DNA of 64,000 nucleotides, from NCBI RefSeq assembly GCF_030813435.1, contig NZ_JAUSUG010000017.1:62001-126000 (forward strand), given 5' to 3'. The notes under the pieces are model-generated. The model searched no databases. It was given only the letters and a program-made list of their open reading frames with translations, and was not told the origin of the DNA. Of the stretch, positions 17,275 through 26,961 are shown one piece after another. The position numbers and the translations under genes were made by a program. Source of the DNA: Evansella vedderi (GTDB lineage: Bacteria > Bacillota > Bacilli > Bacillales > Salisediminibacteriaceae). The first letter of the stretch is position 1, and every line of letters starts with the position of its first letter.

Positions 17275-18399
17275 GTGGAGAAGAAAAATAATATATCTAT
17301 TCGTCTCAACGGAAAAGAAAAGCCATATTATGAACGGAAACAAGACGTTAAGTCTAATAAGCCATATACAAATCACGAGGAAGTTGCCGCTGCTAAAGAA
17401 GAAACTCAAACTGGCTGGATGTCATTTGACAAGGAGGAAAAGGACAAGGAAAAGGACAAGTCTACTAATGTAGTAGATTTAGGAAAAATCCGAGAAGAGA
17501 AAACAGATCGTTCCATGCCCTTTTGGGACGATGGGAAGCGGGACTACGGACCTAGATTACCTCCCTTTGGAAGAAAAAAAAGGCGTCCTATTAAATTTAA
17601 TTTAGAATTTCTATTTAACTCCCTCTTCTTATCGATTGTTGCCGCTATTGTAGTAGGGAGTGCCTTTGGACTAATGCTATTAAACATTTTTACAGATAAT
17701 GAAACACCAGCCTTAGTGAATGGATCGGAAAATGGTGGAGTTACGACGGAGCAGGAATCACCAGTGGTAGGAGATAATGAAGCGTTAGGCCATCCCATTC
17801 CCATTGCAGAATTCTTTGTCGTTCAAGGTGGAGCCTTTTCCACAACGGAAAAGGGAACGGAAACAGTAAACAATTTTCATTCTAAAGGCTTGCCAGGAGT
17901 TTTAACAGAAAATACGGATCCTTATTTTCTTTTTGTCGGTGTTGGTTATACGAGAGAAGATGCAGATAAAATTGCAAGTGTATATGAGGAATTACAGCAG
18001 GAAACATACATTAAAGGCTTCGGTGTAGCACCTGAAGCCGGAGAAGTTTCAGAAGAATGGGCTCATTTTATGGAGCGTGGCATCATCTGGATGGAACAAG
18101 CTGCTTCCGTTTCTGCTAAAGAACTGGCTGGTGATTCCTTAAGTGAATCGGAAATAGAGGGGATGCTAGAAGCTGGGCAACAGTGGAAAAATGCCTTTCG
18201 TGATGTGGAACCACGGGGGGAAGGGGACCCGGTTTATGAATTAGGAAAACAATGGGTGCAAACGGCTGAACCAGCCTTCCAGGTATTTACATCTGGGGCG
18301 ATCTCTTCAGAAATAGCTTGGGATGCACAAAGTAAAGTGTTGGAATCCATCCTCATTTACGAAAACTTAGTGGAAACTATCGTCCATTCGCAACAATAA
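17275..18399 (+). CDS. spoIIB: SpoIIB-like sporulation protein with SPOR domain
   Basis: 374 residues, start GTG 17275 with AGGAAGGAG about 11 nt upstream. A charged cytoplasmic N-terminus (residues 1-110, with KEEKDKEKDK) precedes one transmembrane helix (about 118-140, LFLSIVAAIVVGSAFGLML), then an extracytoplasmic part with a SPOR-like domain (FFVVQGGAFSTTEKG, about 180-250), which binds denuded peptidoglycan. In B. subtilis SpoIIB localises to the sporulation septum and helps septal thinning and engulfment. Gene position between comC and maf is the expected one. The linker and C-terminus are poorly conserved, so the name relies partly on synteny. Confidence 0.82.
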   Translation: MEKKNNISIRLNGKEKPYYERKQDVKSNKPYTNHEEVAAAKEETQTGWMSFDKEEKDKEKDKSTNVVDLGKIREEKTDRSMPFWDDGKRDYGPRLPPFGRKKRRPIKFNLEFLFNSLFLSIVAAIVVGSAFGLMLLNIFTDNETPALVNGSENGGVTTEQESPVVGDNEALGHPIPIAEFFVVQGGAFSTTEKGTETVNNFHSKGLPGVLTENTDPYFLFVGVGYTREDADKIASVYEELQQETYIKGFGVAPEAGEVSEEWAHFMERGIIWMEQAASVSAKELAGDSLSESEIEGMLEAGQQWKNAFRDVEPRGEGDPVYELGKQWVQTAEPAFQVFTSGAISSEIAWDAQSKVLESILIYENLVETIVHSQQ

Positions 18400-18420
18400 T
18401 TTTTTCAAAAACAGAGTAAA

Positions 18421-18461
18421 GCACTTTTTCAAGGATGAGAACCTTGGGAAGGTGTTTTTTT
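18421..18461 (+). terminator. spoIIB terminator
   Basis: Imperfect arms GCACTTTTTCAAGG and CCTTGGGAAGGTGT, then a run of seven T, shortly after the spoIIB stop. Confidence 0.7.
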
Positions 18462-18632
18462 GTAGAAAGGATGTATTTTCCTTTCCTAAAGATGACTGTA
18501 CCGATACAATAGACTTGAAGCTTTCTGGTGAACTTTCCATACATTTTTAGGGAAAGTCCATAACAGTTGGCATCTTTTAAAGACAAGTACTTATACTATA
18601 GTGGAAAGTATGTAAAAAGGGGAGAAAGACAT

Positions 18633-20063
18633 ATGGTAGAAAAACATCACACGCGTACGGAACGGGATTTGATGGGGGAGAAGGAAATACCGGCAGATGC
18701 TTACTACGGTATTCAAACGGTCCGAGCAAAGGAAAACTTTCCCATCACTGGTTATCCACCACATAAAGAACTAATTAGAGCGTTTGGCTATGTAAAAAAA
18801 GCAGCAGCGAAGGCCAACGCTGAAGTGGGCGTTTTAAACAGAAACATTGCCGATGCTATTATGAAGGCGGCCGATGAGGTTATTGAAGGTAAGTTTAATG
18901 ACCACTTTATCGTAGATAGCATTCAAGGTGGAGCTGGAACGTCCTTTAATATGAATGCAAATGAAGTCATTGCTAATAGAGCCATTGAAATATTAGGTGG
19001 AAAGAAGGGGGACTACATGAAGGTAAGCCCTAATACCCACGTAAATATGGCTCAGTCAACAAATGATACATTCCCAACAGCCATACATATTGCCTGTTTA
19101 AACCTATCGGAAGGCTTAATTAAAGCACTAAATGAATTAGTGCAAACGATGCGAAAAAAAGAGCGTGAATTTGATGAAGTCATTAAAATGGGGCGGACTC
19201 ATTTACAGGACGCAGTACCTATCCGATTGGGACAAGAATTCGGTTCCTATCGGAGGATGCTGACTAGAGACTTAGGTCGTATTCAACGCTCAGTAGATCT
19301 ACTCTATGAGGTAAACATGGGAGCTACCGCTGTGGGAACTGGCTTGAATGCTATGCCAGAGTATATTGAAAAGGTAACGGAAAATCTAGCAGAAATGACG
19401 GGAAAGCCGTTCCATCGTGCTGAGGATTTAGTGGATGCCACACAGAACACAGATGCTTACACACAGTTGTCCAGCGCCATGAAAATTCTCGCCATCAACC
19501 TGTCGAAGATCTCTAACGATTTACGACTTATGAGCTCTGGCCCGAGAACGGGAATTAACGAGATTAATCTGCCACCGCGTCAAGCGGGCTCATCAATAAT
19601 GCCAGGGAAGGTAAATCCAGTTATGTGTGAGGTTATGAATCAAATTTCTTTCCAGGTAATTGGGAACGATCACACCATCAGTCTTGCTTCAGAAGCTGGC
19701 CAGTTGGAACTAAATGTTATGGAACCAGTGTTGGTTTTTAATCTCCTGCAATCCTTTACCATTTTACAAAATGGAATTCGCGTATTCCGAGACTATGCTA
19801 TCGAAGGAATTACCGCAAATGTGGAACGTTGTAAATACCTAGTGGAGCACAGTGTTGGTATTATTACAGCAATCAATCCACACGTAGGCTATGAAACAGC
19901 AGCAAGAATTGCGAAGGAGGCAATCACATCTAACCGTCCAGTGAGAGAAATTTGCTTAGAGCGTGGGTTGCTAACGGAAGAAGAGCTAGATCGAATTTTA
20001 GACCCTAAGGAAATGACCAATCCGGGAATTGCAGCACCGGAGCTCATCTTTGGAGAAGAATAG
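18633..20063 (+). CDS. aspA: Aspartate ammonia-lyase
   Basis: 476 residues. Converts L-aspartate to fumarate and ammonia. Start ATG 18633 has AAGGGGAGAAAG upstream; the longer frame from 18567 lacks a ribosome site. The fumarase/aspartase signature GSSIMPGKVNPVM is intact, with the general-base Ser in its loop, and TNDTFPTA and GRTHLQDAVP mark the other active-site regions. RDLMGEKEIPADAYYGIQT near the N-terminus is aspartase-like rather than class II fumarase-like (inference from remembered consensus). The gene is not normally found between spoIIB and maf in B. subtilis, so it is an insertion in the backbone. Confidence 0.92.
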   Translation: MVEKHHTRTERDLMGEKEIPADAYYGIQTVRAKENFPITGYPPHKELIRAFGYVKKAAAKANAEVGVLNRNIADAIMKAADEVIEGKFNDHFIVDSIQGGAGTSFNMNANEVIANRAIEILGGKKGDYMKVSPNTHVNMAQSTNDTFPTAIHIACLNLSEGLIKALNELVQTMRKKEREFDEVIKMGRTHLQDAVPIRLGQEFGSYRRMLTRDLGRIQRSVDLLYEVNMGATAVGTGLNAMPEYIEKVTENLAEMTGKPFHRAEDLVDATQNTDAYTQLSSAMKILAINLSKISNDLRLMSSGPRTGINEINLPPRQAGSSIMPGKVNPVMCEVMNQISFQVIGNDHTISLASEAGQLELNVMEPVLVFNLLQSFTILQNGIRVFRDYAIEGITANVERCKYLVEHSVGIITAINPHVGYETAARIAKEAITSNRPVREICLERGLLTEEELDRILDPKEMTNPGIAAPELIFGEE

Positions 20064-20137
20064 CTGACGGTATTGCACTAGGGCCGAATGAACCAGGTTC
20101 AACCGACTCAGCTTCAGAAAACCCTACTTCAATCCTA

Positions 20138-20187
20138 AATCCCTTCAGGATAATAACATTTGTATGTTATTATCCTGTAAAGGGATT
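20138..20187. terminator. Long two-part hairpin after aspA
   Basis: Nested arms AATCCCTT + CAGGATAATAACAT and ATGTTATTATCCTG + AAGGGATT around a 4-nt loop give 22 paired bases with a 2-nt bulge. No T run follows on the plus strand, so it may act as an mRNA-stabilising hairpin as well as, or instead of, a terminator. Confidence 0.6.
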
Positions 20188-20296
20188 GTCCCATTTGCTG
20201 GAGTTCTGTATACTTAAGGTGCATGAACCGAACACCTATACCTCTTGCAAAATAGTGGGATCTACTAAATCATATTTTGTAAAGGTGGTGTCCGCA

Positions 20297-20869
20297 TTGA
20301 ATACTCTCATTTTAGCCTCGCAATCACCGCGACGAAAACAACTGCTAGAACAAGTCAATCTTTCTTTTTCCATTGAACCGAGTATAGTTGAAGAACAGAT
20401 GAACAAAGAGGATACTCCTGAAGAAATAGTCGTATCATTAGCTCATCAAAAGGCATATGATGTTTTTTCAAGATTCCCGCATAATGTAGTCCTTGGTGCA
20501 GATACGATTGTGGTTATTGATAACCAAATTTTAGGGAAGCCACAGAATGAAAAGGAAGCAAAAGAAATGCTTCAACGTCTTTCTGGTCGCACTCATCAGG
20601 TTTTTACAGGTGTATCCATCATTAGTGAAGAGCGGACGGAGTCCTTCTATGTAAGGTCAGACGTTACTTTTTTCACACTAACGGAAGAAGAAATTTCCGC
20701 TTATTTAAGGACGAAGGATTCCATGGATAAGGCAGGAGCTTATGGAATTCAAGGGATCGGTGCGACATTAGTGGAGCGTATTGACGGTGATTTCTTTGCC
20801 ATAATGGGACTGCCCATTGCGAAGGTAGTTCGTATACTAGAAAAATTTCATATTAAAAGCGACCATTAA
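20297..20869 (+). CDS. maf: Maf-family nucleotide pyrophosphatase (dTTP/UTP pyrophosphatase)
   Basis: 190 residues from TTG 20297, chosen because AAGGTGGTG lies just upstream and the family N-terminus (NTLILASQSPRRKQLL) begins there; the frame is open further upstream without a ribosome site. Maf proteins hydrolyse non-canonical or excess nucleoside triphosphates and can influence septum formation. Motifs: SQSPRRKQLL, GADTIVV, LGKPQNEKEA, LSGRTHQVFTGV and DKAGAYGIQGIGA. The order spoIIB-maf-radC is the classical Bacillus arrangement, apart from the inserted aspA. Confidence 0.93.
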   Translation: MNTLILASQSPRRKQLLEQVNLSFSIEPSIVEEQMNKEDTPEEIVVSLAHQKAYDVFSRFPHNVVLGADTIVVIDNQILGKPQNEKEAKEMLQRLSGRTHQVFTGVSIISEERTESFYVRSDVTFFTLTEEEISAYLRTKDSMDKAGAYGIQGIGATLVERIDGDFFAIMGLPIAKVVRILEKFHIKSDH

Positions 20870-20940
20870 GTACAAAGTACCTCCTCCTGGCGATTTCCTC
20901 GTATCTTAATTGGTCAGCCAGAGAGGAGTTTTTGTTAACG

Positions 20941-21621
20941 ATGAGTATGATGATCAAGGATGTACCGAAAAGTGAACGACCGAGAGAAAGGATGCTTCGG
21001 GAAGGAGCTCAGTATTTATCCAATCAAGAATTAATAGCTTTAATATTAGGCTCTGGAACGAAGGAAGAATCGGTGATCCATTTATCGGGTCGAGTACTGC
21101 AGCATTTTGACGGTCTTAAGCTTCTAAAGGAAGCTTCTGTCAAAGAACTTCAAGATATTAAAGGAATCGGAGAAGCAAAGGCAGTTCAACTGAAAGCTGC
21201 CATGGAACTAGGAAAAAGAATTCAGCAATTTTCCATTGAAGATAGGTACACGATCCGCTCCCCGGAGGATGTAGCTAATTATATGATGGAAGAAATGCGT
21301 CACCTCACCCAGGAACACTTCGTTTGCCTCTATCTCAATACCAAGAACCATGTTATGCACAAGCAAACTATTTTTATAGGAAGTTTAAATGCCTCCATCG
21401 TGCACCCGCGCGAGGTGTTTAAGGAAGCCTTCCGCTATTCTGCAGCTTCCATCGTCTGCCTACATAATCATCCCAGTGGCGACGCATCACCGAGTCATGA
21501 GGATATGGAAGTGACGAAGAGACTAGTGGAATGCGGGCGAATGTTAGGAATTGACGTCCTTGATCATGTGATCATCGGTGATCATAAATTTTGCTCCCTT
21601 AAGGAAAAGGGGTATTTGTAA
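20941..21621 (+). CDS. radC: RadC/JAB-domain DNA repair-associated protein
   Basis: 226 residues from ATG 20941 (MSMMIKDVPKSERPRERML). GAGAGGAG lies 12 nt upstream, so a TTG start at 20932 is an alternative. A helix-hairpin-helix part (ELQDIKGIGEAKAVQLKAA) is followed by the JAB/MPN metalloprotease-like domain with SLNASIVHPREVFK and the zinc motif LHNHPSGDASPSHED. The exact role is unsettled; the old link to recombinational repair is doubted. The gene comes directly before mreB, as in B. subtilis. Confidence 0.94.
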   Translation: MSMMIKDVPKSERPRERMLREGAQYLSNQELIALILGSGTKEESVIHLSGRVLQHFDGLKLLKEASVKELQDIKGIGEAKAVQLKAAMELGKRIQQFSIEDRYTIRSPEDVANYMMEEMRHLTQEHFVCLYLNTKNHVMHKQTIFIGSLNASIVHPREVFKEAFRYSAASIVCLHNHPSGDASPSHEDMEVTKRLVECGRMLGIDVLDHVIIGDHKFCSLKEKGYL

Positions 21622-21720
21622 GAAAACTAATCCTTTTTTTACCATGATGTACATGTGAAAGTCTATGTGGTAGGATGAAGTGAGGATTTTTATACGAATT
21701 AAACTGGTAAGTTAACATAG

Positions 21721-21762
21721 GGAAGTGTGACAGACAGTTTACAGACATTTCTGTCACCTTCC
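21721..21762. repeat. Inverted repeat upstream of mreB
   Basis: GGAAG-T-GTGACAGA and TCTGTCAC-CTTCC flank a 15-nt loop, giving about 13 paired bases. It lies 110 nt before mreB in the promoter region, with no T run. It could be an operator or a weak terminator for radC. Confidence 0.5.
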
Positions 21763-21871
21763 ATACATAAAGTTTTTGTATATACTTGTATGAAAATGCT
21801 ACTCTTTCCTAAAAATATTAAGTATAATTAACGAGATGAGTTTTTGTTATAAACGAAGGGAGATTACATAG

Positions 21872-22912
21872 ATGTTCGGTGGTTTTTCTAAAGATTTAGG
21901 TATTGACTTAGGTACAGCTAACACACTTGTATATGTGAAAGGGAAGGGCGTTATTTTGAGAGAGCCTTCTGTTGTTGCTATCCGTTCAGATACAGGTGCC
22001 ATTGAGGCTGTCGGTAATGACGCAAAAAACATGATTGGGCGTACTCCAGGTAATATCGTTGCCATTCGTCCTATGAAGGATGGAGTTATTGCTGATTTTG
22101 ATACAACTGCTACAATGATGAAATATTTTATTCGTCAGGCATTAAGAAATCGTTCGATTTTTACTCGCAAGCCAAATGTCATGGTTTGTGTTCCATCGGG
22201 AATCACTGCCGTGGAAAAAAGAGCCGTTGAAGATGCAACGAAGCAAGCTGGAGCTAAAGAGGCATATACAATTGAAGAGCCGTTTGCAGCAGCCATTGGT
22301 GCAGACCTTCCTGTATGGGAACCTACTGGTAGTATGATCGTAGATATCGGAGGAGGTACTACAGAGGTAGCCATTATCTCCTTAGGTGGAATTGTAACAA
22401 GTGAATCCGTTCGCGTAGCAGGGGATGAAATGGACGATGCTATTGCTCAATATGTAAAGAAGAAGTATAACCTTATGATTGGTGAGCGTACAGCGGAAGC
22501 TATTAAATTTGAGATCGGATCTGCGGGTAAACCAGATTCGATAGATGAAATGGATATTCGTGGACGCGACCTTGTGAGTGGTTTACCTAAAACAATTGCC
22601 GTCTCTTCTGAGGAAATTGCTAAAGCATTAGAAGATACAGTTACGGCAATCATTCAATCTGTTAAGGATACATTGGAGCAATCTCCACCTGAATTAGCAG
22701 CAGATATTATGGATCGAGGAATCGTTCTTACAGGTGGTGGAGCGTTACTTCGTAATCTTGATAAAGTGTTATCGGATGAAACAAATATGCCGGTTCTTGT
22801 TTCCGAGAACCCACTTGATTGTGTAGCAATTGGTACAGGGCGTGCATTAGAGAATTTACATTTATTTAGGTCGAAGGCAGGTATTACTGTAAGATCAAAC
22901 AGAAAAGGATAA
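21872..22912 (+). CDS. mreB: Rod-shape-determining actin homologue MreB
   Basis: 346 residues. Actin-like ATPase polymerising at the membrane and directing the elongasome. N-terminal [20 protein letters not shown] contains the phosphate-1 motif [19 protein letters not shown] is phosphate-2; [14 protein letters not shown] is the adenosine motif. AAGGGAGATTACATAG precedes ATG 21872. It is the first gene of the mreBCD-minCD cluster, and the 250 bp upstream should contain its promoter. Confidence 0.98.
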   Translation: MFGGFSKDLGIDLGTANTLVYVKGKGVILREPSVVAIRSDTGAIEAVGNDAKNMIGRTPGNIVAIRPMKDGVIADFDTTATMMKYFIRQALRNRSIFTRKPNVMVCVPSGITAVEKRAVEDATKQAGAKEAYTIEEPFAAAIGADLPVWEPTGSMIVDIGGGTTEVAIISLGGIVTSESVRVAGDEMDDAIAQYVKKKYNLMIGERTAEAIKFEIGSAGKPDSIDEMDIRGRDLVSGLPKTIAVSSEEIAKALEDTVTAIIQSVKDTLEQSPPELAADIMDRGIVLTGGGALLRNLDKVLSDETNMPVLVSENPLDCVAIGTGRALENLHLFRSKAGITVRSNRKG

Positions 22913-22925
22913 GTAGGTGTCGCAA

Positions 22926-23846
22926 ATGCAGTCATTTTTTTCCAATAAGCGACTAATCATCTTACTTGTGTGTATCATTATACTCGTGGCACTTATTGGC
23001 TATTCCATGAGTGAACGGAGATCCCTTTCATGGCCGGAGCAGTTTATTTCCGACAGCGTCGGCCTGGTTCAGTCGGCATTTTCTAGACCCGCTCATTTCG
23101 TAGCGGGTTTCTTTGAGAATGTTAATGATATGCGAAACATTTATGAAGAAAATCGAATTTTAAAGTCGCATTTAGATGAATACGCAGTCCTCCAAGTGGA
23201 GGTTAATGAATTACGCAGGCAGAATGAAGAATTAAAGGATACGATAGGTGTTAAGGAAAGTCTAAACAATTATACAGTACGATCGGCTCTTGTTATCCAC
23301 CGCTCCCCGGACCGGTGGAACGAATTTATCGGTATTAATAAGGGGCGGCAGGATGGTATCGAAGTAAATATGGCTGTTATGACTTCGAAGGGACTCATTG
23401 GAAAGGTCCGCCAAGTATCAGAATTTACATCCACTGTCCAACTTCTTACAGATCAAGATATATCGAACCGAATATCCGCTTTTGTTGATGGGAATGAAAC
23501 TATTTATGGTTTTATTGAAGGTGTTGATGAAGAGACAGGATATCTTCAATTTACTATGATTAATATTGATGCAGAAATTAAGGAAGGCCAAAGTGTTGTC
23601 ACTTCTGGGTTAGGAGGAATCTTCCCAAGTCAACTTCTTATCGGTGAAATAGTTTCCTTTGAGACGGATGAGTTTGGTTTAACACAAACGGCATTTGTCC
23701 AGCCGTCCGCGGATTTTCTACGCTTAGATCATGTTCTAGTAATTGAAAGGGGAACGACGACACTGCACCCATCCATTGATCCTGATATGGATGGTGAGGA
23801 ACCAGACACGGAATCAGATGAAGAGGGAGAGGATTCCGAATCATGA
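22926..23846 (+). CDS. mreC: Rod-shape-determining protein MreC
   Basis: 306 residues from ATG 22926, preceded by AGTAGGTG; a GTG at 22917 is possible. One N-terminal transmembrane helix (RLIILLVCIIILVALIGYS), a coiled coil (about 65-105, with EVNELRRQNEELKDTI) and the extracytoplasmic two-barrel MreC domain (about 110-275) bearing GLIGKVRQVS and VVTSGLGGIFPSQLLIGEIV. The acidic tail (DPDMDGEEPDTESDEEGEDS) is disordered. MreC links MreB to the periplasmic cell-wall synthases. The stop overlaps mreD. Confidence 0.95.
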   Translation: MQSFFSNKRLIILLVCIIILVALIGYSMSERRSLSWPEQFISDSVGLVQSAFSRPAHFVAGFFENVNDMRNIYEENRILKSHLDEYAVLQVEVNELRRQNEELKDTIGVKESLNNYTVRSALVIHRSPDRWNEFIGINKGRQDGIEVNMAVMTSKGLIGKVRQVSEFTSTVQLLTDQDISNRISAFVDGNETIYGFIEGVDEETGYLQFTMINIDAEIKEGQSVVTSGLGGIFPSQLLIGEIVSFETDEFGLTQTAFVQPSADFLRLDHVLVIERGTTTLHPSIDPDMDGEEPDTESDEEGEDSES

Positions 23847-24370
23847 CACGTTATTATTTATTCATGGTCCTCTTTGTCCTTTTTATAATAGAAGGTACTA
23901 CGTTTCAAATCTTCGCCCCAGATCAATACGGAGTAGAATACTTGTTTATTCCTAGATGGGTATTTTTAGTTATTATTTTTGCTGGAATTTTTCGTGGACG
24001 GGGTACGGGGACCTTTTACGGAATTACCTTTGGGGTCATGTATGATGTTATTTACACATCCTTACTAGGGATATATACCTTTGGAATGGGTCTCATTGCA
24101 TACCTGCTCTCCTTATCCATTCCTTTTTTCCAGAAAAACTTAACTGTTGCAGTATTAACAAGTATCTTGGCTATAACAGTACTTGATTACTACGTATACG
24201 GAATGATGTATTTACTTGGTCTAACTGTAATAGACCATCATGAATTTTTGACAGTTAGATTTATTCCTAGTTTAATAATGAATATGATTATAATTTCCAT
24301 CTTTGCTTATCCATTAAGGAAATGGTTTCATTTCTTGAAGCGTAGGATGGAGGAGGAAGAAAAGATTTAG
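23843..24370 (+). CDS. mreD: Rod-shape-determining protein MreD
   Basis: 175 residues with about five transmembrane helices and few charged residues between them; GIFRGRGTGTFYGITFGVMYDVIYTS recalled in parts (GIFRGRGTGTFYG, GVMYDVIY) is the conserved family region. Start ATG 23843 overlaps the mreC stop (ATGA). It is part of the elongasome with MreB and MreC. Confidence 0.93.
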   Translation: MTRYYLFMVLFVLFIIEGTTFQIFAPDQYGVEYLFIPRWVFLVIIFAGIFRGRGTGTFYGITFGVMYDVIYTSLLGIYTFGMGLIAYLLSLSIPFFQKNLTVAVLTSILAITVLDYYVYGMMYLLGLTVIDHHEFLTVRFIPSLIMNMIIISIFAYPLRKWFHFLKRRMEEEEKI

Positions 24371-24456
24371 CAGATCCCATGGAACATATTCCAATTTATT
24401 TTTTTAAAAGGAATGTGTAATAGCACTTCTACTAGGATTTGAGGTGAGAGGAACAA

Positions 24457-25152
24457 ATGGCTCAAAAACAGATAAAAAAACAAAATGTACTCATTAAAGG
24501 AACGAAGGACGGACTTACCTTCTTCCTGAATGATCAATGTTCATTTGATTCTCTCATTACTGAATTGCAAGACAAGCTGTCGGAACGTCCCACGACCTTA
24601 GAAAATGAAGGTGGATTCGTTCGTGTTAAGGTTGTTGCTGGAAAAAGGTACTTACACGAGAATCAAGTTGAACTATTGGAAAAAACATTATATGAGTTTA
24701 TTCAAGGTGTCATTGTGACGATAGAATCGGATGTCATTACAAAGGAAGAAGCAGAGGAAATCCGTAAAAGCTATGAAGTAAATAGATTAGTAAAGGTCGT
24801 TCGGTCCGGTCAAGTGGTTGAGGTGGACGGAGACTTGTTGTTGATTGGTGATGTGAATCCAGGGGGGACCGTCAAGGCAACTGGGAATATATTTGTTATG
24901 GGTAAGCTCCTTGGCATGGCCCATGCTGGAATTATGGGGAATTCAAATGCGGTTATTTGTGCCGCTTCCATGCTCCCTACTCAATTGAGAATTGGGGAAT
25001 CTATTCAAGAATGGACAGAGAAAGAGAAGGCATCCATCAGAATAATGGGCTGTGCTTATGTGAACGATACTGGTGACATGTTAATAGGTCGAGTACAGAA
25101 TTTATTAACTACTCGCCCGGATGTATCCATCTTATTTGAAAATGAAAACTAA
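24457..25152 (+). CDS. minC: Septum site-determining protein MinC
   Basis: 231 residues. The N-terminal half binds FtsZ and inhibits polymerisation; the C-terminal beta-helix (VRSGQVVEVDGDLLLIGDVN, GGTVKATGNIFVMGKLLGMA) dimerises and binds MinD. Start ATG 24457 follows GAGGTGAGAGGAACAA. It lies 86 bp after mreD and 105 bp before minD, in the usual Bacillus order. Confidence 0.95.
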   Translation: MAQKQIKKQNVLIKGTKDGLTFFLNDQCSFDSLITELQDKLSERPTTLENEGGFVRVKVVAGKRYLHENQVELLEKTLYEFIQGVIVTIESDVITKEEAEEIRKSYEVNRLVKVVRSGQVVEVDGDLLLIGDVNPGGTVKATGNIFVMGKLLGMAHAGIMGNSNAVICAASMLPTQLRIGESIQEWTEKEKASIRIMGCAYVNDTGDMLIGRVQNLLTTRPDVSILFENEN

Positions 25153-25257
25153 CAGCAATCTGTTTTTCGTGATAAAATATAGTTAGTCTTTATATTATTT
25201 TATTACATATACTATTATGGTAATAGGTTGATAGGTTTGTAGAAAGGGGAGAGTTAC

Positions 25258-26055
25258 TTGGGAGAAGCAATCGTTGTAACATCTGGCAAAGGCGGCGTTG
25301 GGAAAACCACCACAACGGCTAATATAGGAACAGCTTTAGCTTTATCTGGAAAAAAAGTATGTTTAGTAGATACGGATATAGGACTTCGCAATTTAGATGT
25401 GGTCATGGGATTAGAAAATCGCATAATCTACGATTTGGTAGATGTTGTAGAGGGCCGATGCCGGTTGCATCAAGCACTCGTAACGGATAAACGATTTGAT
25501 TGTTTAACGCTTCTGCCGGCTGCCCAAACAAAGGATAAGACTGCCGTTGAACCGAAGCAAATGAAAAAACTTATAGGTGAGCTTAAAAAAGATTACGACT
25601 ACGTATTAATAGATTGTCCTGCAGGAATTGAACAAGGCTTCAAAAATGCAGTGGCAGGTGCGGATAAAGCGATCGTTGTAACAACACCTGAGGTTTCCTC
25701 TGTTCGTGATGCGGACCGTATAATTGGCCTCCTAGAACAAGAGGATGTGGAACCACCGAGGCTCGTAGTAAATCGAATTCGTCCACACATGAGTAAAAGC
25801 GGTGATTCTATGGATGTGGAAGAAGTAGTTTCCATTCTTTCTATAGAATTATTAGGAATTGTTGTAGATGAGGATGAGGTTATTAGAGCCTCTAATAATG
25901 GAGAACCAATCGCCATGAATCCAAAGTATCGTTCTTCCATTGCTTACCGCAATATCGCCCGAAGAATTTGCGGAGAAATGGTACCGTTAATGTCCCTAGA
26001 AAATGATAAAGGGATGTTCACGAAAGTGAAGAAATTCTTAGGTATTCGCGGATAG
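25258..26055 (+). CDS. minD: Septum site-determining ATPase MinD
   Basis: 265 residues, start TTG 25258 (GGGGAGAGTTAC precedes it). Deviant Walker A KGGVGKTTTTANIG near residue 10, switch I VDTDIGLRNLD, switch II VLIDCPAGIEQGF, and the C-terminal amphipathic membrane-targeting helix FTKVKKFLGIRG. ATP-bound MinD dimerises on the membrane and recruits MinC to poles. It closes the mre-min cluster; a terminator follows about 100 bp later. Confidence 0.97.
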   Translation: MGEAIVVTSGKGGVGKTTTTANIGTALALSGKKVCLVDTDIGLRNLDVVMGLENRIIYDLVDVVEGRCRLHQALVTDKRFDCLTLLPAAQTKDKTAVEPKQMKKLIGELKKDYDYVLIDCPAGIEQGFKNAVAGADKAIVVTTPEVSSVRDADRIIGLLEQEDVEPPRLVVNRIRPHMSKSGDSMDVEEVVSILSIELLGIVVDEDEVIRASNNGEPIAMNPKYRSSIAYRNIARRICGEMVPLMSLENDKGMFTKVKKFLGIRG

Positions 26056-26153
26056 TTAACCAGTAAAGGAAATGTGCATTTGTACATTAACGAACAATAG
26101 CAGTGGGGAATACACTAAGTATTACCCCCTTAATTTTATATAATATATTTTTA

Positions 26154-26184
26154 CCTCCGGTGCCACATCACCGGAGGTTTTTTT
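26154..26184 (+). terminator. minCD terminator
   Basis: Perfect 9-bp GC-rich arms CCTCCGGTG and CACCGGAGG with a 6-nt loop and seven T. Confidence 0.92.
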
Positions 26185-26226
26185 GGTCACATTTTGGTCA
26201 CCATTTTGCAACAGAATGTTCGAATT

Positions 26227-26261
26227 TGTGACATCCTTCACATACTTTTATCATTTATAAT
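26227..26261 (+). promoter_or_regulatory. Fnr/Rex-like palindrome and -10 box before the DoxX gene
   Basis: TGTGACATCCTTCACA (26227-26242) is a perfect TGTGA-N6-TCACA palindrome, the Crp/Fnr half-site arrangement, and also close to a Rex operator (TTGTGAA-N4-TTCACAA, one mismatch per arm). TATAAT follows at 26256-26261. The palindrome covers the place of the -35 element. Confidence 0.6.
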
Positions 26262-26404
26262 TAAGTTGTAGGAGGGAGTTAGTGATCACTCACCAACACC
26301 ATATAAACAGATGATAAACTTACTAACTAAGATAAACTATTCGGTGGGAAATCACGATCCACATTACGCAATTATAGATTTATAGTTATAAGGAGGAATG
26401 TATT

Positions 26405-26914
26405 ATGTTTATGAATTTCTTAAGAAACAACAAAATTGCTGCTGGTTTGTTAACTGTTTTACGATTATACCTCGGCTGGACTTGGATGACTCTAGGGTGG
26501 GGGAAAGTAACAGGAGGTTTTAGTGCAGAAGGTTATTTAAACGGTGTAGTTGCAAACGAAGCCGTGATGGAGCAATACCCAACATACCATGCTTTCATTG
26601 AGAGTTTTGCCCTACCAAACGCTGGAGTATTTAGCTTCATGGTTGCTTGGGGAGAGTTATTAGTAGGTATAGGGTTACTATTGGGTGTCTTAACAACCGC
26701 TGCCGCATTCTTTGGCATTATGATGAATTTCGCATTCATGTTCGCGGGCACGATTTCTTCTAACCCATGGATGGTCCTACTAACAATATTCATTTTAGCA
26801 GCAGGCTACAACGCAGGACGTATAGGTGGTGACCGTTGGGTAATTCCTTATCTTCGTACAACAGTCTTAAACAAAATCACATCAAAAATAGAAACAACAA
26901 AAGCAGTAGCATAG
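26405..26914 (+). CDS. DoxX-family membrane protein
   Basis: 169 residues, start ATG 26405 after AAGGAGGAATGTATT. Four transmembrane helices and the DoxX features RLYLGWTWMTLGWGKVTGGF, VAWGELLVGIGLLLGVLT and FGIMMNFAFMFAGTISSNPW. DoxX relatives include subunits of thiosulfate:quinone oxidoreductase and proteins linked to redox or sulfur homeostasis; the reaction of this one is unknown. It is a single gene with its own regulated promoter (palindrome at 26227) and its own terminator. Confidence 0.88.
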   Translation: MFMNFLRNNKIAAGLLTVLRLYLGWTWMTLGWGKVTGGFSAEGYLNGVVANEAVMEQYPTYHAFIESFALPNAGVFSFMVAWGELLVGIGLLLGVLTTAAAFFGIMMNFAFMFAGTISSNPWMVLLTIFILAAGYNAGRIGGDRWVIPYLRTTVLNKITSKIETTKAVA

Positions 26915-26961
26915 TTACTAGAAAGGCCCCCCTTTAATAGAACAGCTACAATTTACAAAAG

